A stretch of DNA of 64,000 bases from Gluconobacter wancherniae NBRC 103581. Its GTDB lineage: Bacteria; Pseudomonadota; Alphaproteobacteria; Acetobacterales; Acetobacteraceae. Shown here piece by piece: positions 8,807 through 18,129 of this stretch. The notes beneath the pieces are model-generated. The model was not told the DNA's origin. It ran no database searches and saw only the letters and a program-made list of their open reading frames with translations. The stretch spans positions 868,001 through 932,000 of the forward strand of contig NZ_BJUZ01000001.1 of the NCBI RefSeq assembly GCF_007988885.1. Direction: 5' to 3'. A program made the position numbers and the translations under genes. Positions within the stretch are counted from its first letter, which is position 1. Each line of letters starts with the position of its first letter.

Positions 8807-9417
8807 AAAATCAAGTGGTTCGTCGCGGACGGCCGCCGACCGCCACGATCCGCATGCTCGAGGCCGCCGATACCCTTTTTGCACAGGCTGACGGGCCGGA
8901 ACGTGTGACCATGGATGCCATTGCGGCGGCATGCAGTGTCGGGAAGGGAACACTGTTCCGGGCGTTCGGTAGTCGCGCGGGATTGCTTGACGCTCTTTGG
9001 ACAACAAAGATCGACGCCCTGCGGGAAAGCGTGGAGAGCGGTGCGCCGCCTTTCCGGCAAGATACCTTGCCGCAACAGCGTCTTGCGGCGTTTCTTGACC
9101 TGATCCTGACGTTCAAACTGGACAACCGCCACCTGATCCGAGCACTCGAATTCGGCCCAGGCATTCTGCAATCCCCGCATTATCGCTGGATGCTTGGGGT
9201 GACCGAGAGGTTTATCGAGGAAGGGACGGGCTCGCCGACGGAAGGTGCGACCCTCTATACCGCCCATACCCTTCTGGCGGCCCTGCATATCGACCTGATC
9301 GAGGACATGCTCTCAAACGGGCTGTCGCTGGACACGATCAGGGAAGCCCAGGCCAGGCGTGCCTACATGGCAACGGGCATCGCAGCAACTGACTACAAAA
9401 CGCTCGTACGCACTTGA
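8767..9417 (+). CDS. TetR-family transcriptional regulator
   Basis: A regulator of up to 216 residues. The N-terminal HTH is clear (IRMLEAADTLFAQ, then VTMDAIAAACSVGKGTLFRAFGSRAGLLDALW), and the C-terminal helical domain is of usual length. The ATG at 8767 lies inside the first palindrome and lacks a ribosome site, so translation may be leaderless or begin lower down (for example GTG near 8814, just before VRRGRPP). It probably represses itself and the SnoaL-like gene through the operators at 8761-8806. Confidence 0.82.
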   Translation: MSPDSHYISDHKSENQVVRRGRPPTATIRMLEAADTLFAQADGPERVTMDAIAAACSVGKGTLFRAFGSRAGLLDALWTTKIDALRESVESGAPPFRQDTLPQQRLAAFLDLILTFKLDNRHLIRALEFGPGILQSPHYRWMLGVTERFIEEGTGSPTEGATLYTAHTLLAALHIDLIEDMLSNGLSLDTIREAQARRAYMATGIAATDYKTLVRT

Positions 9418-9628
9418 TCGATCATGTCTTCTTTGTAGAGGGCAGAACGATCGTCTTAATGTCCGACATGAGGACGAGTGCCGCCTGTCTGATCTCACTT
9501 CGTAGAACAGACAGGTCGTTCAAAGGGGGGGAGTACAAGGTCCGGTCTTGGGTGGAAAAGAGAGAAAATTAACATTGTAAAAAAACGAGACGCGCAAACA
9601 TTATCAATATGAATTTCGGAAACAATTC

Positions 9629-10528
9629 TTAATTATCTGAATGAGGTGAAGCAGCGAATTCAATAAAATCCTGCAGATATTGAATTTCCTCGTCAGTTTC
9701 CCGATGGCCAAGGAAGATCTGTTTGGCAATGCCTTGTTTGCCAAGTTTTACGGGATAAAGTTCAAAGCGTGTGGCATATTCTTCCACAAGCCAGCGAGGA
9801 AGCGCCGCAACGCCTCTTCCATGGGTGACCATCACAAGCATGATGTCCGTCGTCTCAATCTGCTTCTGCTGTCGTGGCCCAATCCCTGCCGGTTGCAGGA
9901 ACTGCGTGTAAATATCTAGTCGTTCAGATGGAACCGGGTAGGTAATCAATGTTTCGTCTGCGAGTTGCTGTGGCAGGACAAATTTGGCCTTCCGAAGAGG
10001 ATGTTCCGGACCAACAGCCAGCACCAGTTCATAGTCAAATACCGGCGTGAATTTCAGGCCTGGTTTATACAGTGGATCAGGGGTCACCAGAATATCGATT
10101 TCATTGCTGAACAGCGCGCCGATCCCGCCAAACTGGAATTTCTGTCGTACATCAACATCGACCTTGGGCCATCTTTCCAGGTAAGGTGAAACGACCTTCA
10201 GAAGCCACTGATAACAGGGATGGCATTCCATTCCGATGCGCAATGTCCCGCGCCCACCATTTGCAAATTGTTCAAGGCGGCTTTCCGCCAGTTCAAACTG
10301 CGGGAGCAGACGGTTCGCCAGGAACAAAAGCCATTCACCGGCCTGAGTAAGAACAAGGGACCGCCCCTCCCGCCGCCATATCCTGACACCAAGCTGCTGT
10401 TCAATCTTGCGGATAGAATGGCTGAGCGCTGGTTGGGTCAGGTTCAGACGCACCCCGGCAGCCGTTAACGAACCTTCCCGTGCGACTTCCCGAATGATTG
10501 TCAGATGACTGCGTTCCAGAATGCCCAT
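9629..10528 (-). CDS. metR: MetR-like LysR-family regulator
   Basis: A 299-residue LysR protein with HTH at about residues 6-65 (SLTAAGVRLNLTQPALSHSIRKIEQQLGVRIWRR). The effector domain carries MECHPCYQWLLKVV, a segment characteristic of MetR, the homocysteine-responsive activator of methionine genes. It is divergent from the metF remnant at 10741 and lies near mesX-mesD, so a methionine role fits both sequence and context. AT-rich DNA between 10529 and 10740 contains TTCA/TGAA-type half sites, but I cannot assign a MetR box with confidence. Confidence 0.85.
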   Translation of the reverse strand: MGILERSHLTIIREVAREGSLTAAGVRLNLTQPALSHSIRKIEQQLGVRIWRREGRSLVLTQAGEWLLFLANRLLPQFELAESRLEQFANGGRGTLRIGMECHPCYQWLLKVVSPYLERWPKVDVDVRQKFQFGGIGALFSNEIDILVTPDPLYKPGLKFTPVFDYELVLAVGPEHPLRKAKFVLPQQLADETLITYPVPSERLDIYTQFLQPAGIGPRQQKQIETTDIMLVMVTHGRGVAALPRWLVEEYATRFELYPVKLGKQGIAKQIFLGHRETDEEIQYLQDFIEFAASPHSDN

Positions 10529-10740
10529 GTTTGTCCGATAAATGCACGAAATTCATATAACTATAAAACTATATCATTTCAGTTCATTTTTATAAACTTC
10601 TATTATGGGGGACTAATCATTCATGCGGACGCTGCCTATGGTCTCCAATGACATTCACGACCGTTTTCACTGTGGATTGAAATATGGCTTCAATTTTTCT
10701 CCCGAAATTTTCAAGGAAAAATCTGACGCTGTGAGCGTTT

Positions 10741-11340
10741 GTGACTGACATTCTGAGCAACTGGTTGTCGGAAACGCGTATCGACGGATTGTTATCTCGT
10801 AATTCTGCTGTTCCAATCCTGTCCTTCGAGTTTATTCCACTCCGCACTGACGCAATGGAACTGCGGCTCTGGCACTACATCCGGCATCTGGCACCGCTTG
10901 CACCCCGCTTTGTCTCGGTCACCTATGGCGCGGGCGGGACCACGCAGGCCGGCACCCTCTCCACGGTGTTGCGTCTGAAGCGGGATACAGATCTCATTCC
11001 CGCCGCCCACCTGACCTGTGTCGGGGTAACCCGCGCGGACGTAAATGACCTAGCCCGTTGCTATCGGGATGCCGGTGTTAATTATATCGTGGCCCTACGT
11101 GGTGATCTCCCCGCAGGTGTTGCTGACTATAGTCCGCGGCCGGGTTGGCATATGCCTATGCCAGTGATCTTGTTGCCGGTCTGCGTCGTATCATCGCTTG
11201 TATGGTGGCGGTGGAACAGATTCGTACCTTGCCGACCTATGGACTTAACGAGTTTCATGTCTCCACGTTGAGCCGCTCTGACCTGACTTACGCGATTGCC
11301 CATATCCTTGGGGGGGGGGGCGTCCGACGAAGACGAACGC
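10741..11340 (+). pseudogene. metF: Decayed methylenetetrahydrofolate reductase gene
   Basis: The frame from the GTG at 10741 encodes a clear MetF N-terminus: FEFIPLRTDAME, VSVTYGAGGT, HLTCVGVTRADV and ALRGDLP. Near 11145 the frame breaks and continues one frame over as AYAYASDLVAGLRR. Then some 130-150 codons of the middle of the barrel are missing. The sequence jumps to the normal C-terminus (GLNEFHVSTLSRSDLTYAI) and runs into an 11-base G tract at 11310-11320. A full MetF is about 290-310 residues; this product could not fold. The gene lies between metR and the folate-independent methionine synthase genes, which would make its loss tolerable. Confidence 0.85.
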
Positions 11341-11800
11341 ATCTCGTAATGTGGCAGGCCTTCCCTTGTCAGAGATATTCTGTCTTATCTTCAGACACCT
11401 GAACGTCTGGCCCTTTCGAAGGGTAAAGGTCTGAAGCGATTTGTGGATTTTTTTTCAGAACGCCACAGGATTATAGGATGCCGAAAGCAAGAATGTCTGA
11501 AACGGCTGCGCCGGTTCGAATAGGTGCTAGACATGGTTTACCCCACGCTAAACGAGACGCGTGATATTGAAAAATTGATAACGACGGCAGAAGAAATCTG
11601 CAAGCGTCCTTTCACGCCAGCCACTGTTCAGGATGCACTGGGAATTTTCAGTTGGGAGCGCATCAGATGGACGCGTGACGGCAAGCTCAGGCCGATTAGA
11701 ACGAAAAGGATAAAAGGATAAAAGGATCGAGGGCATTTCTCGCTAACTTTATACAGCACAGAAGACGTGGCGAAACTGCTGATATCTTTGGAAATTCTGG
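11341..11800. other. Gap with an unassigned open frame and 8-base tandem repeat
   Basis: Between the metF remnant and the mesD terminator. A 65-codon frame (11524-11721) has no family I recognise. It ends in three perfect tandem copies of AAAAGGAT (11704-11727). The run-out frame after the G tract is also not recognisable. It is probably decayed DNA. Confidence 0.4.
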
Positions 11801-11802
11801 TG

Positions 11803-11838
11803 TCATGGAGGGCAAGACCAGTGTTCTGCCCTCCATGA
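11803..11838. terminator. Hairpin downstream of mesD
   Basis: A perfect 12-base stem, TCATGGAGGGCA (11803-11814) and TGCCCTCCATGA (11827-11838), surrounds a 12-base loop. It lies 22 bases past the mesD stop codon on the minus strand. A clear U tract is missing, so it could be a terminator or a 3-prime stabilising hairpin. Confidence 0.55.
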
Positions 11839-11860
11839 TAGAAAATTGTCGAGTCGACTG

Positions 11861-12889
11861 TCAGGCCGAGAGTTCTTTTCGAACAATTTCCGCACCCGCG
11901 CCCAAAGCATTCAACTTGCCACGTGCTACATCACGCGGCAAAGGCGCCATACCGCAATTGGTGCAAGGATAAAGCTTGTCCGCATCCACGAACTGAAGCG
12001 CTTTTCGCAGAATATCTGCGACTTTTCCAGGGGTCTCAATGGTTGTGGTAGCCACGTCAATGGCGCCTACCATGACTTTTTTCCCACGAATGAGTTCGAT
12101 CAGATCCATTGGGACGCGGGAGTTCTGACATTCCAGTGAAATCAGATCGATATTAGATTTCTGAAGTTTGGGAAAGATCTCTTCATACTGACGCCACTCT
12201 TCCCCAAGAGCATTTTTCCAGTCGATATTGGCTTTGATGCCGTAGCCATAACAGATATGGACGGCGGTTTCGCATTTCAGGCCTTCAATGGCCCGCTCCA
12301 GCGTGGCAATGCCCCAGTCATTGACCTCATCAAAGAACACATTGAAGGCAGGCTCATCGAACTGAATGATGTCGACACCTGCCGCTTCCAGCTCTTTCGC
12401 TTCCTGATTAAGAATTTTAGCAAATTCCCAAGCGAGCTTTTCGCGGCTTTTGTAGTGGCCATCATGCAGCGTGTCGATCATCGTCATAGGCCCAGGGAGC
12501 GCCCATTTGATGGGTTTCTTTGTCAGCGTGCGTAAAAACTTCGCGTCCTCGACGAAAACCGGTTTTTCACGTGCTACGGCCCCCACAACGGACGGCACGC
12601 TCGCATCGTAGCGGTTGCGAATTTTAACCGTCTGACGGTTCTCGAAATCGACACCACTGAGATGTTCAATAAACGTCGTGACGAAATGCTGACGCGTCTG
12701 TTCACCGTCACTGACAATATCAATGCCAGCACGGTCCTGATCGTCCAGCGTCAGGCGAAGTGCGTCCTGTTTGCCCTCGAGAAGTTCTTCTCCCTGCAAT
12801 TTCCAGGGGGACCAGAGTGTTTCAGGCTGTGCAAGCCATGAGGGTTTGGGCAGGCTACCAGCCGTTGAGGTAGGGAGTAGTGTTTTCAT
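11861..12889 (-). CDS. mesD: Core-MetE folate-independent methionine synthase MesD
   Basis: A 342-residue protein equal to the C-terminal catalytic half of MetE, without the N-terminal half. Zinc ligands are suggested by the H and C of AVHICYG and the Cys of LYPCTNCGM near the end. FDEPAF is a conserved barrel strand. The gene behind DUF1852 in this arrangement matches MesD, one of the short methionine synthases known not to use methyl-tetrahydrofolate and to need MesX and oxygen. The methyl donor of that family is not settled. It follows mesX by 27 bases, so the two form an operon. Confidence 0.85.
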   Translation of the reverse strand: MKTLLPTSTAGSLPKPSWLAQPETLWSPWKLQGEELLEGKQDALRLTLDDQDRAGIDIVSDGEQTRQHFVTTFIEHLSGVDFENRQTVKIRNRYDASVPSVVGAVAREKPVFVEDAKFLRTLTKKPIKWALPGPMTMIDTLHDGHYKSREKLAWEFAKILNQEAKELEAAGVDIIQFDEPAFNVFFDEVNDWGIATLERAIEGLKCETAVHICYGYGIKANIDWKNALGEEWRQYEEIFPKLQKSNIDLISLECQNSRVPMDLIELIRGKKVMVGAIDVATTTIETPGKVADILRKALQFVDADKLYPCTNCGMAPLPRDVARGKLNALGAGAEIVRKELSA

Positions 12890-12916
12890 GGAAAATGACC
12901 TTGTATTTCTGAGAGC

Positions 12917-13900
12917 TTAAGCGGTGTAGTCGGCGGACCATTTTTCGAGAATATCGTGATACGGTTTGATGAAATGCTCGTCCGTATAGTGCCCCTGCGA
13001 GATCGCCAGTTGTGTACGCTCCTCACGGTCGTAGACAATACGGGTGTTGGAATAGTCCTGATGTTTCAGGCTCGGCTGACAACAGTCAGCCGCAGCGGAA
13101 TTGGCATTGTAAATTTCAGGACGGTAGACCTTCTGAAAAGATTCCATCACGCTGATGGTGCTGATTAGCTCAAGGGTAGAATAGTCAGACAGCAGATCGC
13201 CAAAAAAATAGAAGGCCAGTGGCGCAGCACTATTACGCGGCATGAAATAACGAACCTGCATTCCCATTTTTTTGAAATACTGATCTGTCAGGGAAAATTC
13301 ACGCTGCTCATATTCAACACCGAGAACAGGATGCTGATTTTCCGTCCGATGATAGGTGCGATTGGTCGAGACACTGAGGCAGATGACCGGCAGTTTTTTA
13401 AAATTCTGCTTGTAAGCCGTCGAGTTCATAACGCTTTTAAAGAGATTTCCATGCAGGTTCCCATAGTTATGGGGGACACTGAATTTGGCTTTCTTTTTAT
13501 TGTAAGCCGGTAACAATACGCTGAAGTCGTAATCCCGCACGTACGAGGAAAAACTGTTCCCGGCGAGGCCCGATATCCGCTTGTTGGCGTTTTTATCAAC
13601 AATTGTTGTGTAGAGGATTTCGATCAGAGGGAAGCTGCCACTTTGGCCAGAAAAGGCAAGATCCATCTCGACAGAAACGATTTCAAGTTCAAGAGTGTAG
13701 CGATCTCTTTTGGTATTATCCCAGTGCGCCAGATCATTGAACCGATTGTCTATCATCCGCAGGACGCTGCGCAGATTTTCCTGACGGCTTTCCCCTCTCG
13801 CCAGATTGGCAAAATTGGTTGTAAGGCGCGTCTTGTCGGAGGGATGGTAGTTCTCATCGAAGCGAAGCCGATGGATACTGAATGTCGTGTCCTGAATCAT
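12917..13900 (-). CDS. mesX: DUF1852 protein MesX, partner of MesD
   Basis: A 327-residue DUF1852 protein with family segments such as TRLTTNFANLARGESRQENLR, NRFNDLAHWDN and the C-terminal EERTQLAISQGHYTDEHFIKPYHDILEKWSADY. In the MesD system this partner is required for methionine synthesis and is thought to act in the oxygen-dependent methyl-donor chemistry. It has no signal peptide or membrane segment, so it is cytoplasmic. It is the first gene of the mesX-mesD operon. MetR at 9629-10528 is the plausible activator. The palindrome TTTCATGAAA (14053-14062) lies upstream and could be part of the control region. Confidence 0.85.
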   Translation of the reverse strand: MIQDTTFSIHRLRFDENYHPSDKTRLTTNFANLARGESRQENLRSVLRMIDNRFNDLAHWDNTKRDRYTLELEIVSVEMDLAFSGQSGSFPLIEILYTTIVDKNANKRISGLAGNSFSSYVRDYDFSVLLPAYNKKKAKFSVPHNYGNLHGNLFKSVMNSTAYKQNFKKLPVICLSVSTNRTYHRTENQHPVLGVEYEQREFSLTDQYFKKMGMQVRYFMPRNSAAPLAFYFFGDLLSDYSTLELISTISVMESFQKVYRPEIYNANSAAADCCQPSLKHQDYSNTRIVYDREERTQLAISQGHYTDEHFIKPYHDILEKWSADYTA

Positions 13901-14099
13901 TATGCTTCTGCATCCCTATCTCCACCTCAAACCAAAATGAGAGCATGAGGCGCATGGCGTCCCCAAGTTTGTCATCTGAGTTTTTTAGGCGACGGTGGTC
14001 ATCGTCAGACCAGCTTTATGCCTGAACGAACCCGTGAACAGAAATGATTTGATTTCATGAAAACATAAATATTGTGCATGGATCGAGGTAGGTTGCTCT

Positions 14100-14690
14100 G
14101 TTGCAAACGATACTTCACCACGTTTCCTTAACGCGCGATGTCTGACAAAGTGTGTATCATTGAAAGAGAGTTGGCCCGCGTTTTTGGGCAGGGCATAAGC
14201 GCGCCCGTCGGCACATGGCGATCATTGGCTTGCGGATGATCTATCAGAAACCGCGGATGGCAGATGACCGTGCCGCATCCGGCACATTAGAAATACCCAT
14301 ATTTGCTAAGGAAGCTGGTGATTGATCGTTTCAATTAGGTCTGGTGCTCCGATATCACCTACATCCCGATGCGTAAGGGCTTTCTTTATCTGGTTGCCAT
14401 CATGGTACTGGTCGAGCCGCAAGGTGCTGTCGTGGCAACTGTCAAACACGATGGATGTCGAGTTCTGTGTCGAGGCGTTGCGGGAGTCTCTGATCTGCTA
14501 CGGTGCGCCGGAGATTTTCAACACGGACGGCCGAACCTCTTTCATTCGTCTCTGACCGCGATTAACTCAAGCCCCTCTGTAAGCCTGACCACTTAGCTCA
14601 AGACCAGTATATTAGGCCTCATCTGGTCGTTTGGCTTCAGATTCTGCAGGGGAAAGTGGCTCTGGCGACGCCTATACCCTCACAGGATAA
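14100..14690 (+). pseudogene. Degenerate IS3-family transposase (OrfB remnant)
   Basis: Translation in shifting frames gives pieces of an IS3 OrfB integrase core: YPYLLRKL, VWCSDITYIPMRKGFLYLVAIM, then VLSWQLSNTMDVEFCVEALRES, YGAPEIFNTDG. Frameshifts fall near 14340 and 14420, stops interrupt it, and the second catalytic Asp region is damaged right after NTDG. No orfA or terminal repeats were identified. It is a dead element. Confidence 0.75.
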
Positions 14691-14696
14691 CAGCCT

Positions 14697-15026
14697 TTAC
14701 AAAGACCAGCAGCGTGATGTTGGTACATTTTGGTCCGTTTGCGGATTAGGAGGGGTGAGTACGCAGAGAATGGTCTGACCGTGCTTCTCAAGCGTGAAAA
14801 GCGCTCCAGATTCAGCGTAGCTGGTGGTCGTGGTTATTCGGAATCCTGTTTTTAGCAAAATACTCAGAGAAACCTTGAGTGGACGAAGTGTCGTTGGGAC
14901 AGCAAGTGGACTGTAAGGAGATTTGACACCAGATTCCGGCAACCAGTCGTGGGAGCTTTGCGCAAAAGCGTTGACTGGAAAGAGAAGGGCGCACAGGACA
15001 GGAAATGCGGCCAAAGGATTGATCAT
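14697..15026 (-). CDS. Small secreted hypothetical protein
   Basis: A 109-residue protein of unknown family. The ATG at 15026 is preceded by GGAG and starts a signal peptide (MINPLAAFPVLCALLFPVNAFAQ, cleavage after AFA or AQS). The mature part contains GFRITTTTSYAESGALFTLEKHGQTILCVLTPP, which looks like a short beta-rich periplasmic domain. It is wedged between two transposase ruins, so it may be cargo or a survivor of insertions. No function is proposed. Confidence 0.5.
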   Translation of the reverse strand: MINPLAAFPVLCALLFPVNAFAQSSHDWLPESGVKSPYSPLAVPTTLRPLKVSLSILLKTGFRITTTTSYAESGALFTLEKHGQTILCVLTPPNPQTDQNVPTSRCWSL

Positions 15027-15239
15027 AGAAAGCTCCAAAAGAGGGAATACGTTGAGGTCAGTGACCCGCTGACGTTGAGAGGAAGTTCATGACCAGCACT
15101 CCTGCGACGACAAAACTTATTTTTATGATGGTCTGGAAATTAAGGCTTTGACCATGAAAGATAATTTAATTTCCTAAAAAATGATCAGCGTTTTAACCAG
15201 TCGGAACTACATTATATCTTCTTCCCGAAGCTTTTGTAG

Positions 15240-15990
15240 CCATTAGCTTATGGCGCTGATTGCTTGAGCACGCTTGTTAGGCTTAGGACCCATTGATATG
15301 GGTGGCAGAATGTGATTCAGGCTCTGCAAAAAACTGGAGATGAGCGGCCTGTTTGGGCTGACAAACGAACAAATAGTGCGTCTGCGCTTGTTCTTTCCCC
15401 AAGAGCCGCGGCAAACCTCGCGTCGATGACCGCCATGTGCTGAGCGGCATTATTTTTGTGAACCGTAATGGCCTGCGCTGGTGTGATGCGCCCCGGGAAT
15501 ATGTTCCGCACAAGACGCTCTACAACCGCTGGAAGCGTTAGAGGGGCATGGGCATTTTCATGCGGATGATGGATGGCCTGTCTGCCGCGAAAGCCGAGCC
15601 TCAGACAATTATGATTGATGCGGCGTATCTCAAGGCGCCCGCACGGCTTCGAGCCTGCGGCTAGAAAAGGGAATCCGGGCCGCCCGATCGGACGGACAAA
15701 AGGTGGCATGAACCCGAAGCTGCATGCGATCACGGATCAGAACTGACGACCGCTGAGCTTGGTTATGACTGCGGCACAGATCAGCGATTATAACGGTGTC
15801 GCTGCTCTTCTGGATAGTCTTCTTGGTGGGAGATCGCGGCTATGATGCTGACTGGTTCAGGGAGGCCCTGCAAGGGAAAGACATAAAGCCCTGCATTCCA
15901 GGAAGGATATCTCGTAGAGAAACAGTCAATATGGTAAGCAAAAATATAAACGCCGCAATCATCATCTTCTCGCTATGAGTCCTCAGCCTA
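15240..15990 (+). pseudogene. Degenerate IS5-family transposase
   Basis: Frames joined by hand give an IS5/IS427-like DDE transposase. The N-terminal part reads GKPRVDDRHVLSGIIFVN, RNGLRWCDAPREY, PHKTLYNRWKR then a TAG stop. Next come GMGIFMRMMDGLSAAKAEPQTIMIDAAYLKA, GRTKGGMNPKLHAITD, and finally YDADWFREALQGKDIKPCIPGR. Several frameshifts and stops make it non-functional. Its right half is degraded after PCIPGR. Terminal repeats were not found by eye. Confidence 0.8.
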
Positions 15991-16115
15991 CCGTCGGACT
16001 TGCGTAAAATTAATCTGCATAACTGACACTGTGGTTGCCCTTTCTGTAGCTCTAGAGGCAGTTATACGTGTGGCATACTTCGTGTGCTAAGAAAGTATGC
16101 TTAAGGGAGGATGCT

Positions 16116-16775
16116 ATGCCAAACCGTGGTAGGGGACGTAAAAAACTAAAGCAGCCTGTTCAGAAGCAACCTGCTCGTCTCAATGAAGCGAAGAAACTAT
16201 TTGCTCCGGCGTTAATCATCGCGGCTCTCTTTCTCGGGGCAACCGGAATACGCGGGATGTTGCTCAATCGGGCGGCGCCGACGTTAGGCGGCCCTTATAC
16301 GCTCATCGATATGCACGGTCATCCTCTTACGGAGCGTCAATTCCAAGGGCGCTATACGCTGATTTATTTTGGATACACGCACTGCATAGATGTCTGCCCG
16401 TTAACTCTCGCGACGGTCACACAGGCTCTCGATCTTATGGGAAAAAAGGCACACCAAATTGTGCCGCTTTTCATCACGGTTGATCCATCGCGTGATACCC
16501 CTGATGTTGTGGCTGATTACGTCAGCCATTTCTCTCCTAGTATCGTTGGGCTTACGGGAACGGAATCTCAGATTCACGCAGTTATTGAAAGTTTCCACGT
16601 TATGGCACGACGTCGCGACGTTCCAGTGGGACATATGTCCTCAGACTACCTCATGGATCATAGTTCCGTTCTCTATTTAATGGATGGCGATAACCGGCTT
16701 GTCTCCGTTCTGCCGGTCGACACCAACCCACAGGAAATCGCCACACGACTCAGTCATCTCGTTCCTGCCAGTTAA
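16116..16775 (+). CDS. SCO1/SenC copper chaperone
   Basis: A 219-residue SCO-family protein. One membrane anchor lies at about residues 31-48. The copper site is C90-x3-C94 in YTHCIDVCP with H182 in DHSSVLYL. TVDPSRDTP is the family's thioredoxin-fold signature. AAGGGAGG ends directly before an ATG at 16111, too close to use, so the ATG at 16116 is chosen. SCO proteins deliver copper to cytochrome oxidase and other copper enzymes in the periplasm. The stop codon overlaps tail-to-tail with that of the PepSY gene at 16772, and the TonB receptor beyond it supports a metal theme. Confidence 0.88.
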   Translation: MPNRGRGRKKLKQPVQKQPARLNEAKKLFAPALIIAALFLGATGIRGMLLNRAAPTLGGPYTLIDMHGHPLTERQFQGRYTLIYFGYTHCIDVCPLTLATVTQALDLMGKKAHQIVPLFITVDPSRDTPDVVADYVSHFSPSIVGLTGTESQIHAVIESFHVMARRRDVPVGHMSSDYLMDHSSVLYLMDGDNRLVSVLPVDTNPQEIATRLSHLVPAS

Positions 16776-18127
16776 TGGTAACGATGGTGAATGGCTTTTG
16801 AAAGCACGCTCGCAAGACAGAGAAGCAAAAGCGAGGCTCCAAGTTCTGGCAGGAGTAGCCCTAATACAATTAGTGCAACCAGCGCTCCCACACCAATCTT
16901 CTTGTTGGGATCGACAGACGGTATTCCCAACTGTCCTGGCGGTTTGCGTCTGAACCATAAGGCAAGTGCAGCGATGCTCATCGTCAGTAATCCAACCGCT
17001 ACAAGAAGATTCAAAAATTGATTGGCTCTCCCGAATAAGTGCCCCTCATGCGCTGCAACTCCATATCCAATAACGCGATCAGTCAGGGCTTTCTCTTCAA
17101 AACGCTGGACTGATCTTACCGACCCGGATGAATCCACAACTGCGCTGATGCGGTTTGGGCGATTTTGCGTATCTGAACGAACACTCCATGCCGTGCCTCC
17201 TGCTGACGGTGGCGTTATGAGAACCGGGGCTGTAAATCCGAGTTGGGAAGCCGTCGTGACCACTTGGTTCAGGCTTTCTGATATAGAGTTGTCCGACACA
17301 GCCATGGAGCCCATATCCATACCTGGCATCGTATCGGTCTGTTGAGGCGAGACCGAGCGCCCTGCAATCCGATTTCGTTCAGAAACAGCTCCGATTTCCC
17401 AGTCGGGAACTGAGGTCAGGTGGCTGAACTGTGTCTCCACCCGAGACAGGGCGTGCCCCCAAACAAAAGACCATGGCAAGCCGGAAAGCAGAAAAAGAAC
17501 CAGAAACGAGGAGACCCACAGCCCTGTTACGGCATGGAGATCTCGCCATCGAACTCGACCTTCCCGGGTGATCCGTGGATAAAGAATACCCGCCAAATTC
17601 TGTATATGGCGCGGCCACCAGAGATACAGGCCTGTGGCAATCAGAACGATTGTCCAGGAGGCCACCATTTCCATGATGATGGAGCCAGTATTCCCCAATA
17701 ACAGCTGGCCGTGCAGTTTGAAGATGATGCGCTCAAAACGTTCTTCTTCAGGAACCTGCTTGAGCACCTTACACGATGTCGGGTCAACATACACGCGAAT
17801 GGCCGTGCCCTGGCGATCGACGATCACCCGGGCAGCACTAAAAGCCGTCTCTGGAAGCTCATAGGCTAGAAAATGGCTGCCAGGGACAGCATTGAGTGCT
17901 GCCATGGCTTCCTGTTTCGGCGTTGAATGTGTCGCACTGCTTGCTAGGTGGTCGTAACGCCAGTCGATCCAACGATCCACCTGCGGTTTGAACAGGTAAA
18001 TGGACCCCGTGAAGCACAGAAGTATTATAAAGGGCAGGCAGAAGAGTCCCGCAAAAAAATGCCATCGCCATACGGTGCGATAGTCCGGCCATAGAGGCGT
18101 TCTGAAATACTTCATCGTCGTAAACAC
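16772..18127 (-). CDS. PepSY-domain inner-membrane protein with Met-rich motif
   Basis: A 451-residue PepSY-TM protein. Four or five membrane spans are visible: residues about 23-45, 155-170, 204-224 and two close to the C-terminus. PepSY-type periplasmic loops lie between them. Relatives reduce ferric or cupric species beside TonB receptors. Here the loop holds TMPGMDMGSM (residues 266-275, Met 267, 270, 272, 275), a motif typical of copper-binding proteins. A second start exists at 18115 (MKYFRTPLW). It follows the TonB receptor by two bases and is in one operon with it. Confidence 0.8.
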   Translation of the reverse strand: MFTTMKYFRTPLWPDYRTVWRWHFFAGLFCLPFIILLCFTGSIYLFKPQVDRWIDWRYDHLASSATHSTPKQEAMAALNAVPGSHFLAYELPETAFSAARVIVDRQGTAIRVYVDPTSCKVLKQVPEEERFERIIFKLHGQLLLGNTGSIIMEMVASWTIVLIATGLYLWWPRHIQNLAGILYPRITREGRVRWRDLHAVTGLWVSSFLVLFLLSGLPWSFVWGHALSRVETQFSHLTSVPDWEIGAVSERNRIAGRSVSPQQTDTMPGMDMGSMAVSDNSISESLNQVVTTASQLGFTAPVLITPPSAGGTAWSVRSDTQNRPNRISAVVDSSGSVRSVQRFEEKALTDRVIGYGVAAHEGHLFGRANQFLNLLVAVGLLTMSIAALALWFRRKPPGQLGIPSVDPNKKIGVGALVALIVLGLLLPELGASLLLLCLASVLSKAIHHRYH

Positions 18128-18129
18128 TT

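Noticed and set aside
8591-9007. Minus-strand frame over the TetR/SnoaL junction
   Set aside because: It crosses the palindromic operators and is a shadow of both real genes.
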